57,863 nt of DNA, from the NCBI GenBank assembly GCA_036620675.1, contig JAZHEE010000028.1; one strand, 5' to 3'. Made by a program: the position numbers and the translations under genes. Of the stretch, positions 1 through 9,097 are shown in pieces (the stretch's first letter is position 1; each line of letters starts with the position of its first letter). Below the pieces are notes generated by a model. The model saw nothing but the letters and a program-made list of their open reading frames with translations, ran no database searches and was not told the DNA's origin. The stretch comes from Jejubacter sp036620675 (GTDB lineage Bacteria; Pseudomonadota; Gammaproteobacteria; Enterobacterales; Enterobacteriaceae).

Positions 1-124
1 TAGGCTGCGGATGCGTTGGCTGCGCTTACGCGCCCCGGTCACATAGTGGGCTATGCTCCCGGGGACTTGTGCGCTTGCCGCCTTCCTGCAACCCAAATTA
101 TTTTGCAGAATCTGCTTCATTCTT
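1..124. repeat. ERIC element, copy 1 of a tandem pair
   Basis: This matches the enterobacterial repetitive intergenic consensus in reverse orientation, including the core GATGCGTTGGCTGCGC and the far end GCTTGCCGCCTTCCTGCAAC. The central palindrome pairs CCCCGG (33-38) with CCGGGG (59-64) and CATAG (42-46) with CTATG (51-55). The copy may continue upstream of the window edge. Confidence 0.85.
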
Positions 125-248
125 TAGGCTGCGGATGCGTTGGCTGCGCTTACGCGCCCCGGTCACATAGTGGGCTATGCTCCCGGGGACTTGTGCGCTT
201 GTTGCCTTCCTGCAACCCAAATTATTTTGCAGAATCTGCTTCATACTT
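125..248. repeat. ERIC element, copy 2 of a tandem pair
   Basis: It repeats copy 1 head-to-tail with a period of 124 bases. Over the first 120 bases the only difference I see is CC at 78-79 against TT at 202-203. This is a recent direct duplication rather than two independent insertions. Confidence 0.85.
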
Positions 249-268
249 CAGGGCGGGTCACAGGTAAT

Positions 269-296
269 AAAAAAGGCGACATGTTGTCGCCTTTTT
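269..296. terminator. Bidirectional intrinsic terminator downstream of hemY
   Basis: The hairpin GGCGAC (275-280) / GTCGCC (286-291) is flanked by an A-run on one side and a T-run on the other, so it can stop transcription on either strand. It follows the hemY stop codon on the minus strand and closes the hemCDXY operon. Confidence 0.8.
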
Positions 297-311
297 GGTG
301 TCTGACGGGGG

Positions 312-1508
312 TCAGTCATCGGCCTCTTTTTTCAGCGACAATAGCAGACCATCGCGGCGCATGGTCGCCGCCTCTTCCGGCATTTTCAGACGATCCAGGG
401 TGTCGGCAAGCCAGGCGTAGTCGAAGGCGTCCGGACGCTGTTTCAGGGCTGCACGGAAGGCCAGGCTGGCCTCTTTCCACTCGCCGTGCTTCATCAGCAT
501 CTGCCCCAGGGTGCTCCACAGCAGCGGGCGATTGCCGTGGGTTTTTATCTGCTGGCGCAGCACTTTTTCCACTTCTTCCGGCGTTGCGGTTTTCAGGCGC
601 GGCATTAACATCACCAGGCGCTCGTCATACTGGCGCTTAAGGCCGTCCAGGATAATTTTCTGTGCGGCTTCATGGTCGTCGCACTCAATCAGGTGTTCGG
701 CCATCGCGACCTGCAGCGTTGGCTGATGGCGGGTTTTACGGTTCTGGTTCTGCCACCAGCGCTTCAGGCCATCGCTGCCTTGTTCCGCCATGGCCTGATC
801 CATCAGTCCGATCCAGGCTCGCTCTTCCAGTGCGGCACGGTGTGCATCATCGCCCACGCCCGCTTTTTCCATCGGGTAGAGGATGTCCAGCAGTGAACTC
901 CAGGCGCCGGTACGAATGTAGGCCTGCTCCGCCAGACGTAATACTTCCGGGTGGCGGGGGGTGATTTCCAGCAGCTTATCGATACCGTGCCGGGCTGCGT
1001 GGTCCTCATTGCGCGCCAGTTGCAGACGAACCCGGGTAATCTCTACCGGAATAGGAGAATCTTCCGCCATGCTGGCCGCGTTATCGAGATACTGGCTGGC
1101 GCGAGCGTCATCGCCGCGCTGTTGTGCCGCTTCGGCGGCCAGCAAATAGTTAACCACGGGCTGCTCGGCGTGATCGGCATGTTTAGACAGCAGCCTTTCT
1201 ACCTGCTGATAGTCGCCTTCCGCCAGCTTGAGCAGCGCCTGACTTGTTTGCTTACGGGCGCGCTTGCTTTTACGCCCAAGGAACCAGCCGTGGGTGCGGG
1301 CACCGGTACGGAAAATGCGGCGCAGTATCCATTCCAGAATAAACAGCGCAGCGATAAGCACCAGCAGCATAATGGTCAGGGCAGTGATACTGGTTTCAAT
1401 GTTCCAGCTTTCCGTCTGGATTAGCACGTATCCCTGATTACCGGCAAAGATGGGGCCGATAACGATCCCGGCGATCAGCAGCAGGAACAGCAGCAGAACT
1501 TTTAACAT
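312..1508 (-). CDS. hemY: HemY, inner-membrane TPR protein of the heme operon
   Basis: The 398-residue protein matches enterobacterial HemY in length and sequence. Two membrane segments lie near residues 3-23 and 40-62. They are followed by a basic stretch (RKSKRARK) and a long helical tetratricopeptide-like region to the C terminus. It is the last gene of hemCDXY, starting 3 bases after hemX. Enterobacterial HemY is not protoporphyrinogen oxidase, despite sharing the name with the Bacillus enzyme; that step is assigned to hemG near the far end of this window. Its exact role in heme synthesis is not established. Confidence 0.95.
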   Translation of the reverse strand: MLKVLLLFLLLIAGIVIGPIFAGNQGYVLIQTESWNIETSITALTIMLLVLIAALFILEWILRRIFRTGARTHGWFLGRKSKRARKQTSQALLKLAEGDYQQVERLLSKHADHAEQPVVNYLLAAEAAQQRGDDARASQYLDNAASMAEDSPIPVEITRVRLQLARNEDHAARHGIDKLLEITPRHPEVLRLAEQAYIRTGAWSSLLDILYPMEKAGVGDDAHRAALEERAWIGLMDQAMAEQGSDGLKRWWQNQNRKTRHQPTLQVAMAEHLIECDDHEAAQKIILDGLKRQYDERLVMLMPRLKTATPEEVEKVLRQQIKTHGNRPLLWSTLGQMLMKHGEWKEASLAFRAALKQRPDAFDYAWLADTLDRLKMPEEAATMRRDGLLLSLKKEADD

Positions 1509-1511
1509 GGA

Positions 1512-2681
1512 TTACTCTCCCTGCTGCACAGCCGGGGACGCACTGTTCCCGTCTGTGGTCGGTTGGCCGTTATCCGACGGCACCGTCTGATTACGAACCC
1601 GTTGACGCATCAGTTTTTCCAGCACTGGCTGACTGGCGAGCGAATCAGGTAAGTCCATCGCAATGCTCTGTTGGCTTAACGCATCCAGCTCGGCCAGGAA
1701 GCCTTTGGTCGTCGCATCGTTGGTATCGTAGTATGCGCGTATCCAGGTGGCGACGGTTTCCAGCGACTGCTTGTAGACCTCCTCCTGGTGGCGTGGCACA
1801 GCCTGAGCGGCCACCAGCAGACGGGAACGGATGTTCTCGCGCAGATAAACGTCCTGGTTCGGGGCCAGTAGCGGGACTTCGGTGGCGTCGCGGCGACGAA
1901 TAGTGATGAAGTTGTCCATAAAATTATGCCAGCTTCGGGTTAGATTCTGGCGCCATTCGCTCAGCGAGCCGGAAAGCTCCTGACTGTCGGCATCCATTGG
2001 CGCATCATCGTTGTCGTTATCGGCAAGGCGCAGGTTATCCACCTGATTGGATAGCTGATTAACGCGCAGAATGATACCGTCAAAATCGATTTGCGACACT
2101 CCGGCAAGGTCGGCGATATCACTGTTCAGCGCGCGCCGTGCGGCGATCAGGCTGGGATCGTTCATCTGTCCCAGACTGGCGTCGGCGCTTTTTAGCAGCG
2201 CGGTGGCGGTAGCGACATCCTGTTCGCTCCATAACTTACGCCCGGCCAGTTTGACCAGGTAATCCGCTTCGGCCAGCAGCCAGTTATTGGTATCGCCACC
2301 GGTGATAGAGGCGATTTTCTCGCGGGTTTCTTCCAGCGATTTCGCCATGGCTTGTTCCCGCTGTTGCGCGGCGTCCAGACTACTTTGCTGTTGCTGAAGT
2401 CGCGACTCCAGCTCGGTTTTCTGCTGGCTCATCTGCTGCTGGAGAGCGGTGACCTGGGCTGCCAGGGTTTGCGTGCTGGCATTCTGGCTGTCGGCCTGGC
2501 GCTTATTCCAGGTATAAAGCCCGGCGCCAGCGGCCAGTGCGATGGCGATAGCAATCACACTGAGCGTAATGCCAACGCCCGCACCGCGTTTTTGTTTCTC
2601 CTGTGGCTGAGTTTGCACCGGCGTTTCCACGTCTGGCGTGGTCTCTTCAACTCTGGCGGAGGATTCTTTTGGTTCCGTCAT
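1512..2681 (-). CDS. hemX: HemX, membrane-anchored coiled-coil protein of the heme operon
   Basis: The protein has 389 residues from the chosen start. A cytoplasmic N terminus rich in Glu, Thr and Gln precedes one membrane helix (about residues 35-55), a Gln-rich coiled coil (about 60-125), and the conserved HemX domain with the WLLAEADYLVKLAGRKLW and NFMDNFITIRRRD stretches. An in-frame ATG four codons upstream (2693) is less likely. Family proteins begin MTE, and GGA sits at a proper distance only from the 2681 start. The gene lies between hemD and hemY. It has been called a uroporphyrinogen methyltransferase in databases, but no methyltransferase motif is visible. Confidence 0.93.
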   Translation of the reverse strand: MTEPKESSARVEETTPDVETPVQTQPQEKQKRGAGVGITLSVIAIAIALAAGAGLYTWNKRQADSQNASTQTLAAQVTALQQQMSQQKTELESRLQQQQSSLDAAQQREQAMAKSLEETREKIASITGGDTNNWLLAEADYLVKLAGRKLWSEQDVATATALLKSADASLGQMNDPSLIAARRALNSDIADLAGVSQIDFDGIILRVNQLSNQVDNLRLADNDNDDAPMDADSQELSGSLSEWRQNLTRSWHNFMDNFITIRRRDATEVPLLAPNQDVYLRENIRSRLLVAAQAVPRHQEEVYKQSLETVATWIRAYYDTNDATTKGFLAELDALSQQSIAMDLPDSLASQPVLEKLMRQRVRNQTVPSDNGQPTTDGNSASPAVQQGE

Positions 2682-2762
2682 TATTAGTCCCATTCTTCTC
2701 AGTGTTGTTGTCTACCCGTTTCCTGCGGGCACATTCTTCCGGAAAGCTCCCGGCATGGCCCA

Positions 2763-3509
2763 TCAAGTTGGGCATAACGCGCGCAGCAGCGCATCGTTGT
2801 CGGCGTTATCTGCAATACTGACATCCCGCCAGCCTGATTCCCTGGCATGCGTGGCCAGACGTTCACTGACAACAATAAGCCTGCAGTTCAGTAACCAGTT
2901 ATTACGATACCATTCAGGCACCAATGTATAGAGTTGGCGCAACATTTCGCCGCTGGTGACTACCAGAGTATCAACCCCCTGATTTTGCCAGCGCCAGGCA
3001 ATTTCTGCGCCGTCATACTGTCTGGGACAGCGCTGATAGCATTCGCACAGGGTGACCTGAGCGCCGCGCTGGCGCAGGGTGTCACCTAACAGCTCGCGGC
3101 CGCCATTACCGCGCAGAATTAGCGCCTGCTTGCCTTTTATATCTTGTAATTCAGGTAATTGTAGCAAGACTTCGCTGATTTCCCGATCGCGCGGGTAGTT
3201 GACTGGCAGACCACTGACTTTGTGCAGAGCCAGCGCGCTGGATCGGCCGATGGAAAACCATGATAGCCCCGCGGGCCAGGAGACGCCCTGGCGGGAGAGA
3301 GTGGCATGGGCATATTCCACTGCGTGGCGGGAAAGAACAAAGGCAAGATCGCCCGGACGCAGCGTATTAAGATAGCCCGGGAGCCTGGAAAGCTCACGAC
3401 CCGGCGAAAACTCGATCAGAGGAAAGCTCCAGGCCACCAGCCCCATCGCGCGCAGTCGGCTGACTAAGACCTCTCCGTCTGGGGAGGGGCGGGTGACCAG
3501 AATTCTCAT
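2763..3509 (-). CDS. hemD: Uroporphyrinogen-III synthase
   Basis: HemD closes linear hydroxymethylbilane into uroporphyrinogen III with inversion of ring D, in the cytoplasm. The 248-residue protein starts MRILVTRPSPDGE and carries the family region around LVVTSGEMLRQL, within the expected two-domain length. Its ATG overlaps the hemC stop by 4 bases, so the two successive enzymes of the pathway are translationally coupled. About 80 bases separate it from hemX. Confidence 0.96.
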   Translation of the reverse strand: MRILVTRPSPDGEVLVSRLRAMGLVAWSFPLIEFSPGRELSRLPGYLNTLRPGDLAFVLSRHAVEYAHATLSRQGVSWPAGLSWFSIGRSSALALHKVSGLPVNYPRDREISEVLLQLPELQDIKGKQALILRGNGGRELLGDTLRQRGAQVTLCECYQRCPRQYDGAEIAWRWQNQGVDTLVVTSGEMLRQLYTLVPEWYRNNWLLNCRLIVVSERLATHARESGWRDVSIADNADNDALLRALCPT

Positions 3510-4447
3510 GCCGGGGCGTCTCCGTTATAAACGTCGGACAGGATCTCCCGGGCACCGTTATCCAGCAGTTCCTCGGCAAGTGAGATCCCCATCGCTTCGG
3601 CATCTTCCGGGCGACCGCGACGCTCGCCGCGCACCATTCGGATACCGTCCGGTGAGCCGACCAGCGCCCGCAACCAGAGTTCGCCGTCACGCAATTCAGC
3701 ATAGCTGCCGATCGGCACCTGGCAACCTCCTTCCAGGCGGGTATTCATCGCGCGCTCCGCAGTGACCCGAATCGCGGTCTCTTGATGATTGAGCGGTGCC
3801 AGGAGTCCCAGGGTCCAGTTATCGTCCAGACGGCATTCAATGCCGACGGCGCCCTGGCCTACTGCCGGAAGCGATTCTTCAGGCGTCAGAGGACAGCGGA
3901 TACGTTCTTCCATCTTCAGGCGTTGCAGGCCCGCGACGGCGAGAATGATGGCGTCATAATCGCCAGCATCAAGCTTACCGAGCCGGGTGCCGAGGTTGCC
4001 GCGCAGGGAGCGCACGTTCAGATCCGGACGGCGGGCCATTAGCTGGCACTGGCGGCGCAGGCTGGAGGTGCCCACGCAACTGCCTGGGGGGAGTGCATCC
4101 AGGCTGTCATAGCGTCCGGAAACAAAGGCATCGCGGGGATCGCCGCGTTCGCAGATCGTGGCCAGCCCCAGACCCGCCGGGAACTCTACCGGCACGTCCT
4201 TCATGGAATGCACGGCGATATCGGCGCGATTCTCCAGCAGAGCCAGTTCCAGCTCCTTGACAAACAGCCCTTTGCCCCCCACTTTAGCCAGCGGCGTGTC
4301 GAGAATAATGTCGCCGCGAGTGACCATCGGCACCAGCTCCACGCGGAGTCCCGGATGGCATGCCTCAAGGCGATCCTTGACGTAATGTGCCTGCCACAGC
4401 GCCAGCGGGCTTTGTCGGGTGGCAATTCTTAATACTTTGTCTACCAT
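3506..4447 (-). CDS. hemC: Porphobilinogen deaminase (hydroxymethylbilane synthase)
   Basis: HemC condenses four porphobilinogens into hydroxymethylbilane. The protein has 313 residues, the same length as in E. coli. Visible key residues are Asp84 in SMKDVP and Cys242 in LEGGCQVPIGSY, the attachment site of the dipyrromethane cofactor. It is the first gene of hemCDXY, and its 5' end lies 279 bases from divergent cyaA, so the two genes share a promoter region. Confidence 0.98.
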   Translation of the reverse strand: MVDKVLRIATRQSPLALWQAHYVKDRLEACHPGLRVELVPMVTRGDIILDTPLAKVGGKGLFVKELELALLENRADIAVHSMKDVPVEFPAGLGLATICERGDPRDAFVSGRYDSLDALPPGSCVGTSSLRRQCQLMARRPDLNVRSLRGNLGTRLGKLDAGDYDAIILAVAGLQRLKMEERIRCPLTPEESLPAVGQGAVGIECRLDDNWTLGLLAPLNHQETAIRVTAERAMNTRLEGGCQVPIGSYAELRDGELWLRALVGSPDGIRMVRGERRGRPEDAEAMGISLAEELLDNGAREILSDVYNGDAPA

Positions 4448-4615
4448 TGCTTGTTACCGTAATGATCGTCTGTTGACCATCCTATCATTGTTAGTGGAAT
4501 GCTGTCAGTTTACGGTCAGACCGGGGGAGAGGAGCGCAATACTGATAACGGAAAATAAGCCGGGCTTTTGATGCTACACTTGGTGTAGTGCATCTTTCTT
4601 TACGGTCAACCGGCA

Positions 4616-4637
4616 AGGTGTTAAATTGATCACGTTT
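4616..4637 (+). promoter_or_regulatory. CRP-binding site upstream of cyaA
   Basis: TGTTA (4619-4623), six bases, then TCACG (4630-4634) fits the TGTGA-N6-TCACA consensus. The surrounding sequence resembles the E. coli cyaA P2 region, where CRP-cAMP represses the adenylate cyclase gene. Negative feedback on cAMP synthesis is inferred from that. Confidence 0.75.
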
Positions 4638-4726
4638 CCAGCAATTGCCCGTCTAACTAACCATAAACATAACGATGGCAGGCTGGATCGATCTTTTCGA
4701 AATACTGAACAATCAGGCGATACGTC

Positions 4727-7294
4727 TTGTACCTCTATATTGAGACTCTGAAACAGAGGCTGGATGCCATCAATCAGCTGCGCGTGGACCGCGCACTGGC
4801 AGCTCAGGGACCCGCTTTCCAGCAGGTCTATAGTTTGCTGCCTGGGCTGTTGCACTACCATCATCCGCTGATGCCGGGTTACCTTGACGGTAACGTTCCC
4901 TGTGGCATCTGTCTCTACACGCCTGATGAAACCCAACAACACTATCTACAGCAGTTGGAAGCGCGTCGCGGTCTGCCGAAATTGCAGACGCCGGATGGTG
5001 AGTTGCCGATAACCGGTATCTACTCGATGGGCAGTACCTCATCGGTTGGCCAGAGCTGTTCGTCGGATCTTGATATCTGGGTCTGTCATCAGGCCTGGCT
5101 GGATAACGACGAACGTCAGTTGTTACAGCGTAAGTGTAGCCTGCTTGAGAGCTGGGCCGCCTCTATGGGGGTGGAAGTCAGCTTCTTCCTGATCGATGAG
5201 AATCGTTTTCGCCATAATGAAAGCGGCAGTCTGGGGGGGGAGGACTGCGGTTCGACTCAGCACATCCTGCTGCTTGATGAATTCTACCGTACCGCGGTTC
5301 GGATGGCCGGCAAGCGTATCCTGTGGAATATGGTGCCGGTCGACCAGGAAGAGCACTACGACGATTATGTGATGACACTGTACGCCCAGGGGGTACTGAC
5401 GCCTAACGAGTGGCTCGATCTGGGCGGGTTGAGTTCGCTGTCCGCCGAAGAGTACTTTGGCGCCAGTCTGTGGCAGCTTTATAAGAGCATTGACTCACCC
5501 TATAAAGCGGTGCTGAAGACGCTGCTGCTGGAGGCCTACTCCTGGGAATACCCCAATACCCGCCTGCTGGCGGAAGATATGAAGCAGCGCCTGCATGACG
5601 GTGAGATCGTCTGCTTTGGTCTGGATCCCTACTGCATGATGCTGGAGCGGGTTACGCACTACCTGACCCAGATAAACGATGAGGCGCGGTTGGATCTGGT
5701 ACGCCGCTGCTTTTACCTGAAAGTGTGTGAAAAGCTGTCACGCGAGCGGGCCTGCGTGGGCTGGCGTCGTGAGGTGCTGAGCCAGATGGTGAAAGCCTGG
5801 GGATGGGACGAGAACCGGCTGACGATTCTGGATAACCGCGCTAACTGGAAGATCGATCGGGTGCGTGAGGCGCATAACGAATTGCTCGACGCCATGATGC
5901 AGAGCTACCGTAACCTGATCCGCTTTGCGCGCCGTAATAATCTGAGCGTCAGCGCCAGTCCGCAGGACATTGGCGTACTAACCCGTAAGCTTTATGCCGC
6001 TTTTGAAGCGCTACCGGGAAAGGTTACCCTGGTGAACCCGCAGATTTCGCCGGATCTTTCCGAACCAAATCTGACCTTTATTTATGTGCCTCCCGGTCGC
6101 GCCAACCGTACTGGCTGGTATCTGTACAACCGTGCGCCGCACATGGATTCAATTATCAGCCATCAGCCGCTGGAGTATAATCGCTACCTGAACAAACTGG
6201 TGGCCTGGGCCTGGTTCAATGGGCTGCTGACTTCCCGAACCCGGTTATTTATTAAAGGCAATGAGGTCTGTGACCTGCCGAAGCTGCAGGAGATGGTGGC
6301 GGATGTTTCCAGCCATTTCCCACTGCGTTTGCCTGCACCAACGCCCAAAGCGCTGTACAGCCCCTGCGAAATTCGCCACCTGGCGATTATCGTCAACCTG
6401 GAATACGATCCAACGGCAGCATTTCGCGATCGGGTAGTGCATTTTGACTTCCGTAAGCTGGATGTCTTTAGCTTCGGTCAGCAACAGCAGTGCCTGGTCG
6501 GCAGTATCGATCTGCTGTACCGCAATTCCTGGAACGAGGTGCGAACCCTGCACTTCAACGGCGAGCAGGCGATGATTGAGGCACTGAAAACCATTCTTGG
6601 TAAGATGCACCAGGATGCCGCGCCGCCGGATAGTGTAGAGGTTCTCTGTTACAGCCAGCATCTTCGTGGTCTGATTCGCACCCGGGTTCAGCAACTGGTA
6701 TCGGAATGTATTGAACTGCGGTTGACCAGCACCCGTCAGGAAGCCGGGCGCTTTAAGGCGCTACGAGTGGCGGGCCAGACCTGGGGCCTGTTCTTTGAAC
6801 GCCTGAATGTATCGGTACAGAAGCTGGAAAATGCCGTGGAATTTTACGGCGCCATCTCCAATAACAAACTGCACGGGCTGTCGATGCAGGTTGAAACACA
6901 CCATGTACAGCTGCCTTCGGTGGTGGATGGTTTCGCCAGTGAAGGGATTATTCAGTTCTTCTTCGAGGAGAGTTATGACCGGGAAGGCTTTAACATCTAT
7001 ATTCTGGATGAGAGCAACCGGGCGGAAGCCTATCATCATTGCGAAGGCAGTAAAGAAGAGCTGGTGCGCGACGTCAGCCGCTTCTATTCATCTTCCCACG
7101 ATCGCTTTACTTATGGTTCAAGCTTTATCAACTTCAACCTACCGCAGTTCTACCAGATCGTGAAGGTGGACGGGCGTCAGCAGGTCATTCCTTTCCGTTC
7201 GCAGCCCGTCCGTACGGCGACGGCATCGCTCCCTCCTGAGGATGATTCCCGTACGCCGCCTGCGCCGCCGCTGGTGCAGCAATATCAGTCCTGA
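4727..7294 (+). CDS. cyaA: Class I adenylate cyclase
   Basis: CyaA makes cyclic AMP from ATP. The protein has 855 residues, a few more than in E. coli. The catalytic half contains the nucleotidyltransferase motif GSTSSVGQSCSSDLDIW (about residues 104-120). The C-terminal half is the regulatory domain that responds to the glucose phosphotransferase system. The start codon is TTG, as in E. coli, where the weak start limits synthesis; the N terminus MYLYIETLKQRLDAINQLR supports it. The tail after residue 830 is Pro-rich and less conserved. The 3' end overlaps the end of convergent cyaY by 10 bases. Confidence 0.98.
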   Translation: MYLYIETLKQRLDAINQLRVDRALAAQGPAFQQVYSLLPGLLHYHHPLMPGYLDGNVPCGICLYTPDETQQHYLQQLEARRGLPKLQTPDGELPITGIYSMGSTSSVGQSCSSDLDIWVCHQAWLDNDERQLLQRKCSLLESWAASMGVEVSFFLIDENRFRHNESGSLGGEDCGSTQHILLLDEFYRTAVRMAGKRILWNMVPVDQEEHYDDYVMTLYAQGVLTPNEWLDLGGLSSLSAEEYFGASLWQLYKSIDSPYKAVLKTLLLEAYSWEYPNTRLLAEDMKQRLHDGEIVCFGLDPYCMMLERVTHYLTQINDEARLDLVRRCFYLKVCEKLSRERACVGWRREVLSQMVKAWGWDENRLTILDNRANWKIDRVREAHNELLDAMMQSYRNLIRFARRNNLSVSASPQDIGVLTRKLYAAFEALPGKVTLVNPQISPDLSEPNLTFIYVPPGRANRTGWYLYNRAPHMDSIISHQPLEYNRYLNKLVAWAWFNGLLTSRTRLFIKGNEVCDLPKLQEMVADVSSHFPLRLPAPTPKALYSPCEIRHLAIIVNLEYDPTAAFRDRVVHFDFRKLDVFSFGQQQQCLVGSIDLLYRNSWNEVRTLHFNGEQAMIEALKTILGKMHQDAAPPDSVEVLCYSQHLRGLIRTRVQQLVSECIELRLTSTRQEAGRFKALRVAGQTWGLFFERLNVSVQKLENAVEFYGAISNNKLHGLSMQVETHHVQLPSVVDGFASEGIIQFFFEESYDREGFNIYILDESNRAEAYHHCEGSKEELVRDVSRFYSSSHDRFTYGSSFINFNLPQFYQIVKVDGRQQVIPFRSQPVRTATASLPPEDDSRTPPAPPLVQQYQS

Positions 7295-7611
7295 TTAAAG
7301 CGTACTGTTTCGCCTGCCTGGGCTGTGCAGGCCTGTTCCAGCAGCTCCCAGAAAGGCTCGCCGCTGCGATCGCAAATCCATTTATTGTCCTGTAGCGAGA
7401 AGTGGTAGCCGCCTGCTTTGGTGGCCAGCCACACCTGATGCAGCGGCTCCTGACGGTTAATAATGATTTTGCTGCCGTTTTCAAAACTCAGCGTCAGTAC
7501 GCTGCCGTTGATCTCGCAGTCGATGTCGCTATCGCCATCCCAGTCGTCCAGATGCTCTTCAATTGTTCTCCAGAGACCGTCGGCCAGGCGGTGAAATTCG
7601 CTGTCATTCAT
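7285..7611 (-). CDS. cyaY: Bacterial frataxin CyaY
   Basis: CyaY is a small acidic iron-binding protein that modulates iron-sulfur cluster assembly by the IscS/IscU machinery. The 108-residue protein shows the acidic ridge (EEHLDDWDGDSDIDCE) and the frataxin core with NRQEPLHQVWLATK and the WICDRSGEPFW strand. I chose the ATG at 7611 because family proteins begin MNDSEFHRLAD and a GGGAA ribosome site sits 6-8 bases upstream. In E. coli lptM-dapF follows directly; here the fimbrial island intervenes. Confidence 0.96.
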   Translation of the reverse strand: MNDSEFHRLADGLWRTIEEHLDDWDGDSDIDCEINGSVLTLSFENGSKIIINRQEPLHQVWLATKAGGYHFSLQDNKWICDRSGEPFWELLEQACTAQAGETVRFNQD

Positions 7612-7794
7612 GGTTACTTCCCGTTTTATCATGTGAATGAAGACGCGATGTTGTCGACTTCACTGGTGAATCGGCAACGCAGGCGCCTTCGGTTCCTATT
7701 CTATCTATATTTAGTGGCTTTTCACGGAAAAGATGCTGCAAGGGATAGAAGGAAAGCCGCGCACCATAAAACAAACTGATGCGGGCATAAATAC

Positions 7795-8304
7795 TCAGAA
7801 GCGATTAATAACACAGGTAAACATTGGGGAGTATCCGGAGCCGATAAGTAAAGTGTCTTCGTTGATGTGCTTTATGACATACAGCGTTCCCTTCTTCTGA
7901 TAAGTCTGGAACAGAAAGTTGTTCCCCAACCGATCTGGCGCCGAGTCTGTCCAGAATTTATCGCTGCCGATCAGGCGCATATTGATCATCTCAGCCTGAG
8001 GCGTGTGGCGCTGTTCTATCTGATAAGTCAGTTTACGATTCACCACGTACTCTTCGCTGTCGGTTCGTAATGTGCTTTGAACCGACAGCGAGAGACGGTC
8101 TGCGGTATCTTCAAGCAGAATAAAAATCCCCTGGGCGTTAACGGCGTTATTCCCCATATGACGCGTAACCTGAAATTCTGCGACACAGGGCAACTGTGTC
8201 TCTTTGCGATGCGATGCGATAACGGCGCCGGTGGCTAAAATTGCTAATGTCAGCGTCGACAGTAACGTGAATAAAATAGTTTTATTTTTATTAATGAACA
8301 ACAT
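7795..8304 (-). CDS. FidL-like membrane/periplasmic partner of a ToxR-type regulator
   Basis: The predicted protein has 169 residues. One hydrophobic helix near the N terminus (about residues 8-30) is followed by a periplasmic-type domain with two Cys (CVAEF near the helix and FTCVINRF at the end). Its size, topology and position directly after a MarT-like gene fit the FidL family, whose founding gene pairs with marT in Salmonella. By analogy with ToxS it may stabilise or signal to the regulator's periplasmic domain; that is inference. The start at 8304 is favoured by GAGG six bases upstream. Longer in-frame starts at 8316 and 8322 overlap the regulator gene. Confidence 0.7.
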   Translation of the reverse strand: MLFINKNKTILFTLLSTLTLAILATGAVIASHRKETQLPCVAEFQVTRHMGNNAVNAQGIFILLEDTADRLSLSVQSTLRTDSEEYVVNRKLTYQIEQRHTPQAEMINMRLIGSDKFWTDSAPDRLGNNFLFQTYQKKGTLYVIKHINEDTLLIGSGYSPMFTCVINRF

Positions 8305-8305
8305 G

Positions 8306-9097
8306 TCATACCTCATCACCATAATAGAAGCTATTGCAGTGATAGTATCCAGATGATTTCTCGCAGATGGAGTAGAACCGCCACTTCAGTGCAGCTCCAT
8401 CGTTTTCATGGATGTAAAAGTAGATATCTTTGGGAGAAGCGCAGTCCAGCTTGCGCTTTATGTCATCAAACATCCTGCGTTCTTTTGGCACATTACCGGC
8501 GATCGAATTCTGGTAATCAATGAAGTACGCCCGGCATTGTTGATAGGTAAAGGTCACCTCCAGTGAGCGATTGCTGGTTTCCGTTGCCCTGGTAGCGAAG
8601 AAGAAAATACTCGCCAGTAGTGCGGCGCTGACGGCAATAACAAGAAACGTTTTTTTATACAGATAGTTGTTTTTTATACGGATAACTGGTTTGGGTTCTG
8701 TTATCTCCTTATTTTGTAGCGACACCTGTCCGGGAGGCGGTAATGAACGGCACTCCTTAACCCGGAACCCCATTCTGGGCACGGTAATAATGATATCGTC
8801 TTCATAACCTGTCTGATGTATCGCTTTACGTAAGAAAGAGATGTACTGGTTCAGGTTTGCATGAGTAGGTCTGGCACCATTTTTAATGAAAACCTGCTCC
8901 AGGATACTTTCGCGTGATACCAGAGTATTTCTATGTTGTAGCAAGTAAAGCAGCAGATTAGCAGCAGTGCCATTTATCTCAGTATATAAATCGGTGGTAA
9001 TGTTTTTTATATATCCTTTGGCTGTATCTAAGAACAGCGTCTCATCTATATATATGATGGTTCGCTCTGCCTGTGGGCTATCACATAACGACGTCAC
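8306..9097 (-). CDS. ToxR/MarT-like membrane-anchored transcriptional regulator
   Basis: The protein has 263 residues. Residues about 15-115 form an OmpR/ToxR-type winged-helix domain (TAANLLLYLLQHRNTLVSRE, then ITVPRMGFRV). A single membrane helix follows near 150-168, and then a periplasmic domain of about 95 residues with four Cys (188, 219, 245, 254). The GTG start is set by a strong AGGAGG four bases upstream. This is the architecture of one-component regulators that sense the periplasm and bind DNA from the membrane. It is divergent from the fimbrial operon and probably controls it. The FidL-like gene follows with a start 2 bases beyond its stop codon. Confidence 0.8.
   Translation of the reverse strand: MTSLCDSPQAERTIIYIDETLFLDTAKGYIKNITTDLYTEINGTAANLLLYLLQHRNTLVSRESILEQVFIKNGARPTHANLNQYISFLRKAIHQTGYEDDIIITVPRMGFRVKECRSLPPPGQVSLQNKEITEPKPVIRIKNNYLYKKTFLVIAVSAALLASIFFFATRATETSNRSLEVTFTYQQCRAYFIDYQNSIAGNVPKERRMFDDIKRKLDCASPKDIYFYIHENDGAALKWRFYSICEKSSGYYHCNSFYYGDEV

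Noticed and set aside
1..244. Tandem repeat as a CRISPR array
   Set aside because: Only two long copies without spacers; the sequence is ERIC.
16..640. Short plus-strand frames across the ERIC pair and the hemY 3' end
   Set aside because: They consist of repeat sequence or lie antisense to hemY; no ribosome site or protein family.
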